The notes: generated by a model not told the origin, from the letters alone. Counted from the stretch's first letter, positions 1 through 12,342 are shown. The stretch: 64,000 nucleotides of DNA from Paroedura picta (GCF_049243985.1 NC_135380.1:23050501-23114500); one strand, 5' to 3'. A program made the numbers and translations.

Positions 1-269
1 TTGGAAGATATCCTTTGCATTCATGCAGACCTATATGGCTGCCTTAAACAAAGGCCGATCTCTGGCTCCTTCTCATCCACTGTCTATTCCAACCGGCCCC
101 CATCAGAGAAAGGGTTTTTCCAGCTGGGCTGCTGGAAATAATTTTAGCAGGGAGTCCCTGAAGATCCAGTCTGGCACCTTCTGCATGAAAAGCTAGGGCA
201 CCTCAAACTGAGACACTGAGCCCAACATAAGGAGGAGATGGGTGGAGATGAGAAAAGAGATACACTTAC

Positions 270-3200
270 CAGATGGGTCTGATTTGGTTTGATGCCTGGA
301 CCTCGCACAAGCAACGGCACTCGGATGTCAAACTCATAAAGCTGCCGCTTGTCAATAGGCAGTGAAAACTGACCTGTGGAGGCATAGAAGTCCTTGTTGA
401 TTTTCACCTCCAAAGGTAACATCGATGGAAAGATGGCCAGGATTCTTGGAAGTCTTTTTTGGAAAATGTACTACTCATATGGATTTCCCACCCAGCAACT
501 TCCTTTGCCCAAAATCAGCTGTATCCAACCTCTGAGGCGGAAGTTACGGGGGGAGGGGATTTAGGGGCTTTCTGCCACCCTATGATATTCCAGGATGTGT
601 TCCTTAATTTTCAGCTTAGATTTAAAAATGCACATCCCAGTAAGCTCTTTGATTTACATAGGTAAGAGGAAAATCATGCCGAGTGTTTCTTCCTCAAATA
701 TTTACCAAGAATGCAACCTACTCCCCCCTTTGCAGCCAATGAGTAGAAAGGTGCCAGAATGATTGGCACATGCTTCTCATTTAAACTGCACTGCATTTTG
801 TTTAATTAAAGTCACCTAAAACATTTGGGTTAAATGTTACTTGAGCCACTTGGGCAAGATCCCACCAAAAGTCTGTACTTTTAAATGCCACAGATTATAA
901 TGGGAGAATAAAGTACATGAGAATAAGTAAAGTGCTTAAATACTTTCCACTCAATTGGGTTTTAGAAGCACTTAGTTGCATTTAGAGGCTGCTGGTTTAC
1001 ATCACAAGTGATCTTCCCCACCCCACAACTGCATGACATCCGGCTATGCCCAATCACTCCCCGCATGTCCCAGAAGAAGAAGAGTTGGTTCTTATATGCT
1101 GATTTTCTCTACCTGAAGGAGTCTCAAAGCGGCTTACAGTCGCCTTCCCTTTCCTCTCCCCACAACAGACACCCTATGAGGTAGGTGAGGCTGAGAGAGC
1201 CCTGATATTACTGCTCCATGAGAACAGCTGTATCAGGACTGTGGCGAACCCAAGGTCACCCAGCTGGTTGCATGCGTGTGTGTGTGGGGGGGCGCAGAAT
1301 CAACCCCCCCCCCAGATTAGAAGTCTGCAATCCTAACCACTACACTAAGCTGGCTCTCACACCAGTTCTCTAATGAAAAAGAGAGGCATCTCTTCTTCCT
1401 CAAATGCTACCATTCATCCATTCCCTCTTGGCTGGAATGCATTTGTTCTAGGCAGCAGCAGTTTGCAGCTCACCAACATGGTAACCGTGGTCAGAGGTAT
1501 AGAACACGTATGTGTTTTTCAGCAAGTCAAGAGAGTCCAATTGGCCCAGCACTGCTGCCACCAGGTCATCCACAGAGAGCAGAGTCTGCCACCTGCAAGC
1601 AGGGAGAAAGACACATAAAAGATCTGCACATTACAGGACATTTTAGCCTGCCCCCTCTTTTCCCAACCCAGACAGTCTGAGCATGGCTTATATGGCATTC
1701 ACATACATTCAGTGTACTGCTTATTCCAACACCCTCATGGTCACAAGCATAACAAGATGGGCAGATTATCCTCCCCCACGCTGTCAGCCTCGTATTCCAA
1801 AACAGAGCTCCCTAAATGTCCTGAATCCATTCTTACCGTTCCCTGTAGGCTTTGTCAAGGAACTCAATGGATGCGTTTGACATAGGACTCTTTGCTTGCC
1901 TTACCAGCCAATGCTTGTCCTGCAAGACAAGATGGGGATGATCATTAGGGATGATTCACAGAGGCTAAGTGTCATGAGACAGGACAAGATGCACAAATTT
2001 GCTTTGAACATGGACCACTGTCCATCAAATGCAGTGTTGTCTACTCTGAATGGCAGGTCCTCAGCATAGGAAGGCCTTTCCCACCCTAGTTCTTGCTATC
2101 GGAAGACCTTTACCACAAGCAGAATGTGTGCTCCACCACTGAGGCATGACTCCCCTCCCACACCCAGAGATCTCACCTCTGTTCTCTCCTCACATCTCTA
2201 CAGCCACCTATGTACTTTTCATTTGCACAGTCTATATCAAAGTTGTCATGAGACCTTGCATGGGTTATTTAAATGGTTTACATCCTCAGATTCAAGACCA
2301 GCAGACATCAAACAGTTGCAACAGAAAAGTATACAAGAACCAGTTCATTGCTGTGAATGACCAAGATAGCAGAAAGATAATGTGATGGTAACTTAAATTA
2401 TAGCTTGCAACAGAAGCACGCTCCCAGCTGTCCACCGCAGAACGCAAATTTAAACCAGAACAGAACTGGGCCTCCTGTTCCTAACCTCATCCTGATGTCT
2501 AAAAGCAACTCCAAAGAAGCAGGTCTTATCATTGGTCCCAGAGGTTCATCAGGTTTGAACTTGGAAGAGCCTGCACTGAAAAGAAGCTGCCACAGGCTGG
2601 GCATCTTCCTTGCTGACAGAACTGGATGCACTGACAGTATCCTTGTTGGATTTTAACAGCTTGCCTCTCATTTTATGTCCCTTTGCAGCTGCCAACATAT
2701 TGGGGGGGAAGGCCCTAAACCATTTACTGAATTACATGTTATAACTTCCCAAGGGAGCCAATCACAAATGCCACAGGATAGATGTAACCTGCACCATGTT
2801 ATACTCAGCCACAGCATGGATGCCCCACACCCTTGAGGGCTGCCTTGCCTTAACAGTGCCTTCCTTTCAAGCCATGTAATCCTGCTGCCCACTTCTGTTG
2901 CTTTGTTGCTCACCTTCCCATAAACATTGAAGCTTCCATTCCGTGGTGCTTTGATGGCATTGTAGGCTGACTTGTAGTGCGGGGCTGCGGTCCAGGGAGA
3001 GTGTGCGGCAGGGGTAGACAACACCATGAGAAAGGGAAGGTGATAGTTTTTTTGTAGGAATTCCAGGCTCCGGTTTGCCTGTGGATGGGAGGTGATGAGG
3101 ACAGACAGAGAAAGAGAGGTTGACAGTGGAAGAGGGTCATGAATGGCCCAGACCTCAGAGGGCTTCAGACAGTGGGCAAAGAGGAAGGAGATGTGGAGGT

Positions 3201-6200
3201 ACTCACAAGGAGGTCAGTGAGGTAGTCTTCTTCATAGTGGTCTCCATGTTTCTCCTCACGGCCATTGGCTGAAAGCGTGTAGTTATAATACTTGGAATTC
3301 CCCACCTGTTGGGCATAGTCATCAAAGTTATTAGCAAATAGGGTAATTTCAAGTTTAGCCAACCAAGCCCCAGCCACAGACCTGTGAGAACTGTAATCTA
3401 TTTCATTCCCTTCTCCCCCATTCCAAGTTTCTAACACTTCTATACAGCCTTGTTTCATTTTCTCTTCTCCCAAGATACTTACGGGGAAGACGAAGCAACC
3501 TACTGGCTTTGCTCTGCTTATCTCCGATGAACACAACAACACTCCCTCCCCACATGGGCAACCAAATGCTTTCTTGTTAAGGAAGCCTTGAATCAAATGC
3601 CAGTCCACTGCGACATCCAAATGGGGACAAACCAGAGTTTATTTCCTTCCCACAAACCAAGGTTCTAAACTGGAATGAAACCCAGGATGCAAACTTTTAT
3701 TTGTTTATGCACCAACACTTGGACCCCATGGCATGCTGGAGTCTGATTGAAAAGTATGAAGTATGAACCAAACAATAGCCACCAAAATGGGTTACGGATA
3801 AACTATACAATTCTATTTCCCATTTTCAATTTCTTTCTTCTCCAGTAGTATTATCCATGAAATGATATTACAACATATTAGTATTTGATGCATACTCAAT
3901 ACCCATTTTAAATAAACAATGAAATTTCCACCTACTTCAAATACAAGATTCTTCTAATTCTTTCAACTGTTCCACATATTATGTCCTGGCAGGCTCAAAC
4001 TTTCAGGAGGTTTTCTAACAGCTCACAGGCTTTGAAGCTGAAATTTTTCATTTTTTATATTTAAAATATTGAGTATTGAGTATGCATCAAATACTAATGT
4101 AATATCATTTCATAGATCAGGGGTAGTTAAACTGCGGCCCTCCAGATGTCCATGGACTACAATTCCCAGGAGCCCCTGCCAGCGTTTGCTGGCAGGGGCT
4201 CCTGGGAATTGTAGTCCATGGACATCTGGAGGGCCGCAGTTTGACTACCCCTGTCATAGATAATACCACTGAAAAAGAAAGTAATTGAAAACAGGAAAAA
4301 TAGTTTATCCACAACCAGTTTTGGTGGCTATTGTTTGGTTCATACTTCATATTATTTGAAAGAATCAATATTCCCCCATTAGTTGTGAACATTTAAAAGA
4401 ACAACAAAATAAAATTAAAAATAAGGAGAATTAAGTTCAGCCAATTGGCTGGAGCTTTTTTTTTAATTTCCTGGACTAGCAATCCGACCAGCCTTCTTTG
4501 CACCATTTGCAGCCTGATTGAAGGCTTCCATTATTGGGAAGCAGCCTACCCAACGCACCACCCTCTCAGTTGCAAACTTAGGGGAGAAGAAGAATGTAAC
4601 ACGCTCACCAGACCTAGCCAGTAGTTCCAGCCCACAGGGATATGCTGAACGCCTCCTACTTTGGGGTCACCATACTACAAAAGGGAAAGAGGAATTCTCA
4701 GTTAGAGGCAAGGAGTTCGATTTCAAAAGGAAGGTGTGCTGGGTAATATGTTACTCAATTACATAAGCTGTGATTTGAGCCCCTTGGGGCATATGACCGA
4801 AGTCTACCAGCAGAGGACAGCCCCTTTACCTGATTGAGATATTTGCCAGCATAGAAAGTCTGGTAGCCTTGTTTTTGCAGGTACACTGGGAAGGTAAACG
4901 GCTCCTGAAACTTCTGCCAGTCCTCACTGCTGCAGTTGCCGTCCAAGGAATTGTTCCTCACCAGGTGGTTGTGAGGATAGCAGCCAGTCAGGAGGCTGCT
5001 GCGGCTGGGACAGCACAGTGGAGTGACTGCAAACTGAAGGCAGACATTTTAGTCCATGCTATCTGTTCCCCCCGCCTTCTCCCCCCTCCCATGTGACACC
5101 CATCTCCATGAGGATGGTTCAAACCATTACCTGGGACCCAACAGGGCTGCCTGTGGAGAAACTAGAGGGGTTTGGAACAACATCTCAGTCTGGAATTAGA
5201 CCCATGGAAAGGGACTGTACTAGAATCCATGCTATAACTGATTAGAAATGTGGTTCTAATGGTTTAAAATGTTGTAAATTGTTATTAATTTTTAATGTGT
5301 ACTATTGTATTGTTTAACGTACACTGCTTGAGCTAGCTTCGCTGGATGGGTGGTCTATAAATCAAATGTTTTCAATCCTTAGAAAGGTCAATATTCTTTC
5401 CAATTTACCCAGTGCCATATGTGGCTCTGAAGCACCACTTAAGTTTAACCCCAAAAGCTAGACTGTCCTTTCAGTGAGGCTCAATGCAGAGGTTCTTTTT
5501 AAAATTTGTTTGGTTTTCATAGACAAGAATTGTACTGCGTGTCTGGGAATTTCTTCATGAGATAAACCATCTGCATATACACATACTGCAAAAGCAGCAT
5601 AAAATAAATTAATAAGGAAAGCAGCAAACTTGAGGGCAGGGAAATTGACCAAGAGCAGGCTCAGGACTAAGAAAAAGAAATCTTTTCTTTCTGCAGCATG
5701 TAAGCTTCTGCTTTAATGTGCAAGCACAGACACTGACCTCAAGTGGCTTTCCCAAAAGGGACTTAGAGACGTCTTTTCCAAGACACTTGCATGCTTTAGC
5801 AGTCTGCTAAACAAGCCGAGCTCCCTATTTTTTAGAGCCAGAGTTGGGGGTGAGCGGTTTACAAAATGCAACGTCTTCCAGAGTTTCATTTTTCTGTTTA
5901 AAGTCCTTTTCTTTCTAAACATTCATTGTTTCATAAAATTAACAACTATGAATGGATGTTGCTGCCAATGCAGTATTTGGCAATCTTGGTGTTTTCCAAG
6001 CTATAATTAAAAGTGTTTTGAGTGATTACCCCTAGGAGTTGAGTGGGAGTCTGTGTATAATGTATTGATTTGTAAACGGAAGCAAGGGGAAGGAGAACCA
6101 CAAGGACCTGTTCGCAATCCAAATGTAAAAAAAATCAAGTTATGAATTCATGCGATTGCCTGGGCAGGTCAGGTAATCCTCTCTGATGGGGTGAGAGGAT

Positions 6201-9200
6201 CATCATGCTGATACAGAACTAACAAGTAAGGGCAAGTGATGCCGTGGAGAGTGACAGCAAACTGTCATGGATGTCAAATTCTGGTGAAATAGTGGGATGT
6301 GTGATGATACCCACGGCATATCATGCATAGTTGTTTGGGTGTGCTAAAATCAGGGTGCCAGCATATACTAGTCCCTTGGGCGTGGTCCTGAAAGAGGACT
6401 GCATTAAATCTAACAATGTAAGAGGACTGCATTAAATTCTTACTAGCTGTTCCATTAAAAGTAACTTCTACATAAAGCTTTCCATTTGTATTTAACATAT
6501 AAACCACACTGGACATTATTTACTCAAACCAATATTACAGTTCAAGTATCTGTTGCTCTTGGAACATGAAATTAACACTGTTGTTTTTTTTATGGTTTAT
6601 TGCTAAATATGAGTCAAAAGAGCAATTCTGAGTGATATTAGAGGGATACTTACAGCATTAGCAAAGGTGGCTCCTGACTGACCAATCAACACTTGCGTCT
6701 TTTTCATGGGAGTCTGAAAATCAAAACAAACTGTTCAGACATGGCATGTACATAGAAGATAAGCCTGTGGTAACGTATGGAGCCCATAAAATGTGAACTG
6801 TTATTTTATGCTATACATATATGTCACCTTTTGGGTCTTTATCAGATAGGTCAAACTCATAATTCGATCAATCCCATTTTTATTTATATTTTCTTAATGT
6901 GAAAGGAGAGATTGACATATGCTATAAAAATAAAGAGCCAGCCATGTGTTGCAAATTGCAGCTCAAGTGGCTGGTGGCCTGCATTAAAGTCAGGGTGGAG
7001 AGCCAAAAGAGAATCTCTACCCAGCTAGACATTAAAGGACTTTCTTAGAAGCAATCTTCAAGCCTTTTTTTATAAGGCTGGGCCACTGCAACAACTTCCA
7101 CCACCTCCGTCACCCACCACAGTCCCATGATCCAGAGGGAAGTCACACTTCCTCGAGACCAAGAGCACTTCCTCATTCCAGATAAAATAATAGAAAACAA
7201 GATGGATTTTTCTTATAGGACAGCTGAGAACTGGTGGTGTGCCAACAGACTGTTTCACTTGGTGTCCTTGGCTATCTACTGTTGAGGCACACATGGGTTT
7301 AGCTCTTTAATATTTTCCCCACAATAGGACAATAGAGAGTTCTGTGTTGAATCTACCTGACCTTACAGCCAGGTGTTGCTAAGGTTACATTCTGCTGCCA
7401 TCTGGTTCTTCCCTTCTACTGCTGTACAGAATTACCGCTTTGTTTACAGGGTAGGATTCTGTTCTGGAAGTTAGTAGTACTAAAAACTTGACATTGAGTT
7501 TTTTTCCTCCCTTGGTCTGAAATAGGAAGCATTTTATCTAGTTCTACAAGGCAACTAAGATATGCTTTTTAACAACTTACACCTCCCAGACTACTTATAT
7601 AGCTTACCATGTCTCCTTTTGAACAGTATTATATACCAGTCACTAGCCCCAAAAATCTTTCCCTATATTTTTGCAGTCTTTTTTCATGTAGCCTTCTTAA
7701 AACATACTGCATCAGATACCAAGAGGCTCAAGTAATGTCCGTCTTATTTAGTTCCTCTTCCAGTTTTGGAAGACCAACAATCAGAGACTAATGTCTAATT
7801 CAGTAGTTCTCAACCTTCCTAATGCTGTGACCCTTTAATACAGTTCCTCATGTTGAGGTGACCCCAACCATAAAATGATGCAAGTGTTCTTTCACAGAAA
7901 TGAAACCGAAACTGGCCAATGGAGTGAAGATCAGTTCAGTTCTGTCTCTTGTTCCACCATGCCGATCTCACTCTTTTCCGCTGCTCCAGACAGACAAACG
8001 CTCAATCTCGATCTACCCCGCAAGGCTGTTGTGTGGATGGCACCCCCCCCCCCCGGCCAAGCTGCTTGCCCTGCCGTGACTCCTGTGAAACCGTCGTTCG
8101 ACCCCCAAAGGGGTCCTGACCCCCAGGTTGAGAACCACTGGTCTAATTTAGCTTTTTCTACAGCAGCACAGCTTTTATAGAATGATGCTCCTCCGCCGAT
8201 TGCATCACTTACTGTCCAAGACAGATGCATCAAGCACTGGGTAATTTTTTGATTTAAAAAAATACTGGATTCATAGTTGGCCTGAAGGAACATCACAGAC
8301 AGAAATTTTCTAAGCACAGAATAAACAGCTCCCGTAGATGGCTGAAACCTAAAGCAGCAGCCATTTTGAGTGCTATTGTAAACAGGTGAGGAGGAATTTT
8401 CTTGTGTTCATAGTTTAATCTTGTATACCATCATTTTCCAAAGTATTCAGCAGCACATAGAAGTCACAATTACTTGGCTTCACACCACCCTATTGTCGGA
8501 AACCAGTCAGGGAGGACAAAGCGAGCTAGATCACCATGCCTAAAGAGTCATCCTGACCTGGCAGCTATAGAAGGCCTTGCCAGGTGACCTGCTTCTGGCC
8601 GGTCTTCCCTGACATCCCAGTAGCCATGGGGGTCAGGGCACGCTACGACACCACCCAGCAGGTACTGGATGGAGAGTTAACAACTCCTTTAGACCAGTGG
8701 TCCCCAACCTTTTTATCACCGGGGACCGGTTAATGCTTTACAATTTTGCTGAGGCCCAGGAGGGTGGGTAATCTTTTGCCAAGGGGTGTCGCCGCCACCT
8801 GAGCCCCTGCTCTACTTGCATTCCTGCCGGTGCCCCTGACTTCCCGCCGCTTGCTGGGGGCACTGCCAGCAGCAGCTGCGCAGTGCCACGCCGAGGGGGA
8901 GCCCCAGCCATAGCGGCCACTGGAGAGCACCAAAAGTGAGCTGGTGGGCCAGGGCAGCCCCCAAGGCAGTAGCCAGGGAGGAGGACGAGGAGGAGCCGTG
9001 GACTGGTACCGACTGATCCACGGACCGGTCCAGGACCGGAGGTTGGGGACCACTGCTTTAGACTGCCTGACTTGAGAGCTGCTTTGAACTGTCATTCCCA
9101 ATGTCCCATAATTCTCTGCTTTTTAACCTTAATGCCTCAGAATATGGAAACACGGAAGCTTGGTACACAACAGACACCCTGTGAGGGAGGTGAGGCTGAG

Positions 9201-10455
9201 AGAGCCCTGATATTACTGAAGAAGAAGAGTTGGTTCTTATATGCCACTTATCTCTACCAGACAGAGTCTCAAAACAGCTTACATTCGCCTTCCCTTTCCT
9301 CTCCCCACAACAGACACCCTGTGAGGGAGGTGAGGCTGAGAGAGCCCTGATATCACTGCTCAGTCAGAACAGCTTTATCACTGCTGTGGCCAGCCCAAGG
9401 TCACCCAGCTGGCTGCATGAGGAGGAGCGAGAAATCGAACCCAGTTTTCCAGATTAGAAGCTGGCTCTCACAACTAATTTACTCTCTCCTTATATCTGTA
9501 CTCTTAGGATTCCTGTTCCATTGTCTGAGGAAGTATGCATGCACATGATAATTCATATTTCAAATGAAACTTGGTTGGTCTTAAATGTGCCATTGGACTC
9601 AAAATTTGTTCTGCTACTTCAGACCAACATGGCTCTCCCCTTGAATCTACCAGTTAGTAGTGCAATTGTACTATGATAAAGAAGCAGTCTTGCAGCTCCT
9701 TAAAAACGAACAAAGGTTTATTAAGGATAGAAGATAGTACTATGCCATGCACTAAGGATAGACTATACTGTGCTGTCACACCACAGTAAGTCCTAAGGAA
9801 TTAAACTAGATTCCAAATCAACATGTAGAGAGGTGGGATGTGATTTTGCACAGATACACATGGCATGGGACTACAGCCCTTCCCTGAAATAAACGGGATG
9901 TACTACAAGGTAAGCTTGTAGAAGAATGCAGCCAGGGAGCTCTTTAATAGCTAGTTACTCTTCCAAGGACTTCTTAGTTCTCGGATTTCTCATTTAGCCG
10001 CTCTTTTGTAACATAACACTGAAGAAATCTCGCTGCTTGCAACATGGGTGCAAGTACTGACCTTCCGTCATATCTGTGCAGACTCTTTAAAACCCCACTA
10101 AACCAAAGGCTCATGCTTACTTAAGAGCAACATCTCCTTATACAAAATGGTCTCTTGATTCCACACCGGAGTCCTGGAGCAGAGCACACTCCAATACCAC
10201 TCCCTGTAGCCTTGCCACTTTTAAGACCGCAAAACTTTTAATAACCACGTTGGAAAGGGGGGTGCGCCCCGCAGCTGACGGCCCTGCGTTACTCACCATG
10301 CCCCCGAGCACTAGGTCTTGGTCATCTGTCAAGATTAGCAGTATGTTGTGCCTCTCCCTCCTTCCACCTCCGCCCTCGCCCACGGCCCCCAGGGCCAGCA
10401 GGCAGGCGGTGAAAAGACACAGGGGGGTCCCACCGCTTCCCGAGGAGCCTCCCAT
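270..10455 (-). CDS. N-acetylglucosamine-6-sulfatase-like gene, 5' nine coding exons (3' end outside window)
   Basis: Coding exons, in order of transcription, are 10455-10297, 6713-6654, 5033-4830, 4674-4609, 3305-3207, 3078-2914, 1919-1837, 1592-1474 and 373-270. All have AG/GT borders and the phases join into 353 codons. The start ATG (10455-10453) opens a signal peptide of about 26 residues, fitting a lysosomal enzyme. Catalytic parts seen: metal-binding TDDQD (residues 43-47), the sulfatase signature CCPSR with the formylglycine cysteine at residue 80, the HSPWTAAP stretch in exon 6, and TSDHGYH with metal ligands D313/H314. The end ([21 protein letters not shown]) closely matches human GNS. 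GNS removes the 6-sulfate of N-acetylglucosamine-6-sulfate in lysosomal heparan and keratan sulfate breakdown. Several N-glycosylation sequons are present. Human GNS is on chromosome 12, not near POLM, and similarity looks below that expected for an ortholog, so I infer a paralog. An out-of-frame ATG lies upstream at 10550. Confidence 0.88.
1073..1358 (-). repeat. tRNA-derived SINE (Sauria-SINE-like), family A
   Basis: On the minus strand it begins GAGAGCCAGCTTAGTGTAGTGG-like (shown here in part), the tRNA-type head of squamate SINEs, runs through a CACCTCACAGGG-like core and ends in a GAAGAAG-type tail. It lies in a sulfatase-gene intron. Confidence 0.75.
4118..4253. mobile_element. Palindromic hAT MITE with 8-bp target duplication
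   Basis: The 136-bp element starts CAGGGGTAG and ends CTACCCCTG and is an almost perfect inverted repeat over its whole length, meeting at a short centre. It is flanked on both sides by TCATAGAT (4110-4117 and 4254-4261). An 8-bp target duplication and CAGGG ends are hallmarks of hAT transposons. No transposase is present, so it is non-autonomous. Confidence 0.9.
7801..8140. mobile_element. SPIN-like non-autonomous hAT transposon
   Basis: The ends match the SPIN (Space Invaders) family as I know it: CAGTAGTTCTCAACCTTCC at the left, followed by a TTTAATACAGTTCCTCATGTT stretch, and TTCGACCCCCAAAGGGGTC then GGTTGAGAACCACTG at the right. Perfect 8-bp duplications GTCTAATT flank it (7793-7800, 8141-8148). 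The middle is unlike the common SPIN deletion derivatives I recall. It lies in the first sulfatase-gene intron. Confidence 0.8.
8695..9055. mobile_element. Non-autonomous hAT element, CAGTGGTCCCCAACC ends
   Basis: Inverted ends CAGTGGTCCCCAACC / GGTTGGGGACCACTG bound a 361-bp GC-rich element with perfect 8-bp duplications CTTTAGAC (8687-8694 and 9056-9063). Its long minus-strand reading frames are GC-rich noise. A relative lies at 57111-57432. Confidence 0.87.
9165..9471 (-). repeat. Two abutting copies of SINE family A (one partial)
   Basis: A piece of the SINE core (9165-9218) runs straight into the GAAGAAG tail of a second, longer copy (9219-9471). The shared ACCCTGTGAGGGAGGTGAGG segment occurs in both. 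This looks like one SINE inserted into the same position of another, or a partial duplication. The tRNA head of the second copy is shortened. Confidence 0.65.
9523..9655 (+). repeat. Penelope-type terminal repeat fragment
   Basis: It carries the CTGAGGAAGTATGCATGCACA core, a TTGGTTGGTCTTAAATGTGCC segment (quoted in part) and a GCTACTTCAGACCAACATGG end, the same unit that forms both ends of the Penelope-like copy at 15449-16674. The hammerhead-like core is degraded here. Confidence 0.5.
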
Positions 10456-10990
10456 GGAGAGGACCGGCCGAGCACAGCCTGCCTCTCCGAGCAGCCAGAC
10501 TCGCACTTGCAGAGTGTTTCAGGAAGTGCAACTTTCGACGAGTCAGTCATATGATGCGCGCAAACTCCACCCGCCTCCCGCGGGCTCCCCCCACCCGCAA
10601 GGCTGCGCCGGCCGGCCGAGCCCTCAGGCCCCCCCGGGCAAGCACGGCGCCTGGGCAGCTCGCGGCGCTTTTTGCGAGGGGTCTCCAGAACGGCCGGAGA
10701 GGGTCACTTTCAGGAGCAGGTGGGCGGGGCTTTGGGCGCTTTAGCCCCGCCCTGTGTGCATAAGAGGGCGTGGTTAGGAAGCAGAAGTTGCGGTTTGCGC
10801 AGGCCGGGCGGCTGCTTTGAGTTTCTCCAAGCCGGGAGTTGCTCGTTCTCCGGTTGCAGCGGATGGCTTTTTATTCCGTTGCCTAAGTAAGTGCGCGATT
10901 CTAGCAGCGCGGTATCAGGGGGATTGTATTGCGCTCCGTCGGGCTTATTCCTGAACGGCGGGGTCAGTTGTGTCGCAGGCCACGGGGTGT
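10245..10990. promoter_or_regulatory. CpG-rich bidirectional promoter between sulfatase-like gene and POLM
   Basis: This GC- and CpG-rich block holds the first coding exon of the minus-strand sulfatase gene and a probable non-coding first exon of plus-strand POLM. GC boxes are visible at about 10721-10729 and 10744-10752. The likely POLM leader exon ends at 10886, where AA is followed by GTAAGTG; its 5' end is not defined. The two start regions are roughly 300-400 bp apart. Joint control of both genes is inferred from the arrangement, not shown. Confidence 0.65.
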
Positions 10991-11049
10991 TGCACCTTCC
11001 TGCCCCCGCCAGATCTGCCTGACTGCGTTGCGTGTCTCTTAAAGCGGTG

Positions 11050-11215
11050 CGCTTAATGCAGTGGTTAGGATGTCAAGATTAGGATCTGGGAGGCGCAAAT
11101 TCTAATCCCCGCTTTGCCGCAGAAACTGGTTTAGACGCCCTTAAGGCAAGTCCGCGCTCTCAGCCTGGCCTACTTGATAGGGTTGGCATGAGGCTGAAAC
11201 GGAAAAGGGGAGAAT
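11050..11215 (+). repeat. tRNA-derived SINE fragment
   Basis: A tRNA-like head (GCAGTGGTTAGGATG), a B-box-like CTAATCCCCGC segment and a GATAGGGTTGGCATGAGGC core mark an old SINE copy in the first POLM intron. Confidence 0.5.
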
Positions 11216-11700
11216 GTTGTCAGCTAGTTTGGGGGCCCCGTTATGGAGGAAAGTGAGGATTAAACGGTACATAGGTTTTATTCTTGCAACAGAGCGGTTG
11301 GTGCAAATTCACCCACTAAGTGCTGAGTGTGGGTTTGAACGGGATTTTCCCAGGTCCTGCTCTGGGGTTTTGTTAATGAGGTTCTCAGAGTCCTTTTACA
11401 TCTTGTCAGTTTCCTGCCTGCTAGGGAAGAGGCTGTGGCTTGGTGGTAGACTTTCTGTTTTGCACTTCGGTGCTTGTTTTCTAGTCTGCTGGGATAGAAT
11501 TCTCCCCCCCTCCCACATTCCTTGTGTCTAGTTCTGCCAGTACCTCCAATAAATGTGTAGAAAGAAGAAAGAATTTCTGCAGTAGCAAAATTTTGCATTT
11601 CCATAGCGCATGTGAAGAATCCAGGATAATTCATGGACATTATTACAATATTCGGTGCATATGTTTTGAGTGCTGTCAAGTTATGGACAAAGTCTTAAGA

Positions 11701-12125
11701 CAGCCTTTCTCAATCTTTTAACCACTGAGAAACCCCAGAAACATTCTTCAGTTTTTGAGAACCCCCAGAAGTGATGTCAGCAGGCCACACCCAGACATCA
11801 CCCAGATGCTCCCACTGGATGTGACATCATGCTCCATTGCCCCTGTCCCCCCAACACCAGAAATGGCCCAAAGACATCCACTGTACCATTGCCCCCTGCC
11901 ACACCCCACACCCCGCATGCAGTTAAAATGAGAGAATTCACCTCTCTGGACCCTAGTCACTACCATGTGACAAGCCAGCAAGGATTTTAATGACCGAGAC
12001 CCCACTTCTTTCTACCTCTTCAGGTCCGCCATTGGCCATTGGGGGGGGGCGAGGGGGCAGGTTGATATAACCATACATGATCCCCCGAGCCTTCGGGGGA
12101 GGGTGGTATATAAATATAAATATAT
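11701..12125. mobile_element. hAT-like repeat, CAGCCTTTCTCAA end
   Basis: The left end CAGCCTTTCTCAATCTTTTA and the ACCACTGAGAAACCCC segment match, in reverse, the element at 14091-14399. The right border is unclear because an AT-rich ATAAATATAAATA tract follows. It lies in the first POLM intron. Confidence 0.5.
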
Positions 12126-12342
12126 AAATATAAATATAGAGTTGGCACTCTTAATTATATTGGCTTGCTGTGGTAGGTTGTCCTTGTAATGATGGGAGAG
12201 GCATTATCTGCTCTGATGTGCTGGGTAAAGACCGTGGTTCTCTGCTCAATAACAAACCCGCCAACGACAAGAGTCTACTGCTAAGCCCCCTGAAAAGTAC
12301 CTTTTTATGTTTGTGTGTTTCCAGGTCCTCTCTTTCCTTGAA

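Noticed and set aside
1-269. Next sulfatase exon at the window start
   Set aside because: No stretch resembling the expected NIDLGPTILD region with splice borders was found, so the next exon probably lies before base 1.
270-10455. Assignment as SULF1/SULF2
   Set aside because: Despite the shared Asp-His pair, the [20 protein letters not shown] segment and the [11 protein letters not shown] region match GNS, and no SULF-type hydrophilic domain is seen.
10250-10890. Plus-strand frames in the CpG island, up to 164 codons
   Set aside because: They are antisense to the sulfatase first exon or in the POLM leader; stop-poor GC sequence explains them.
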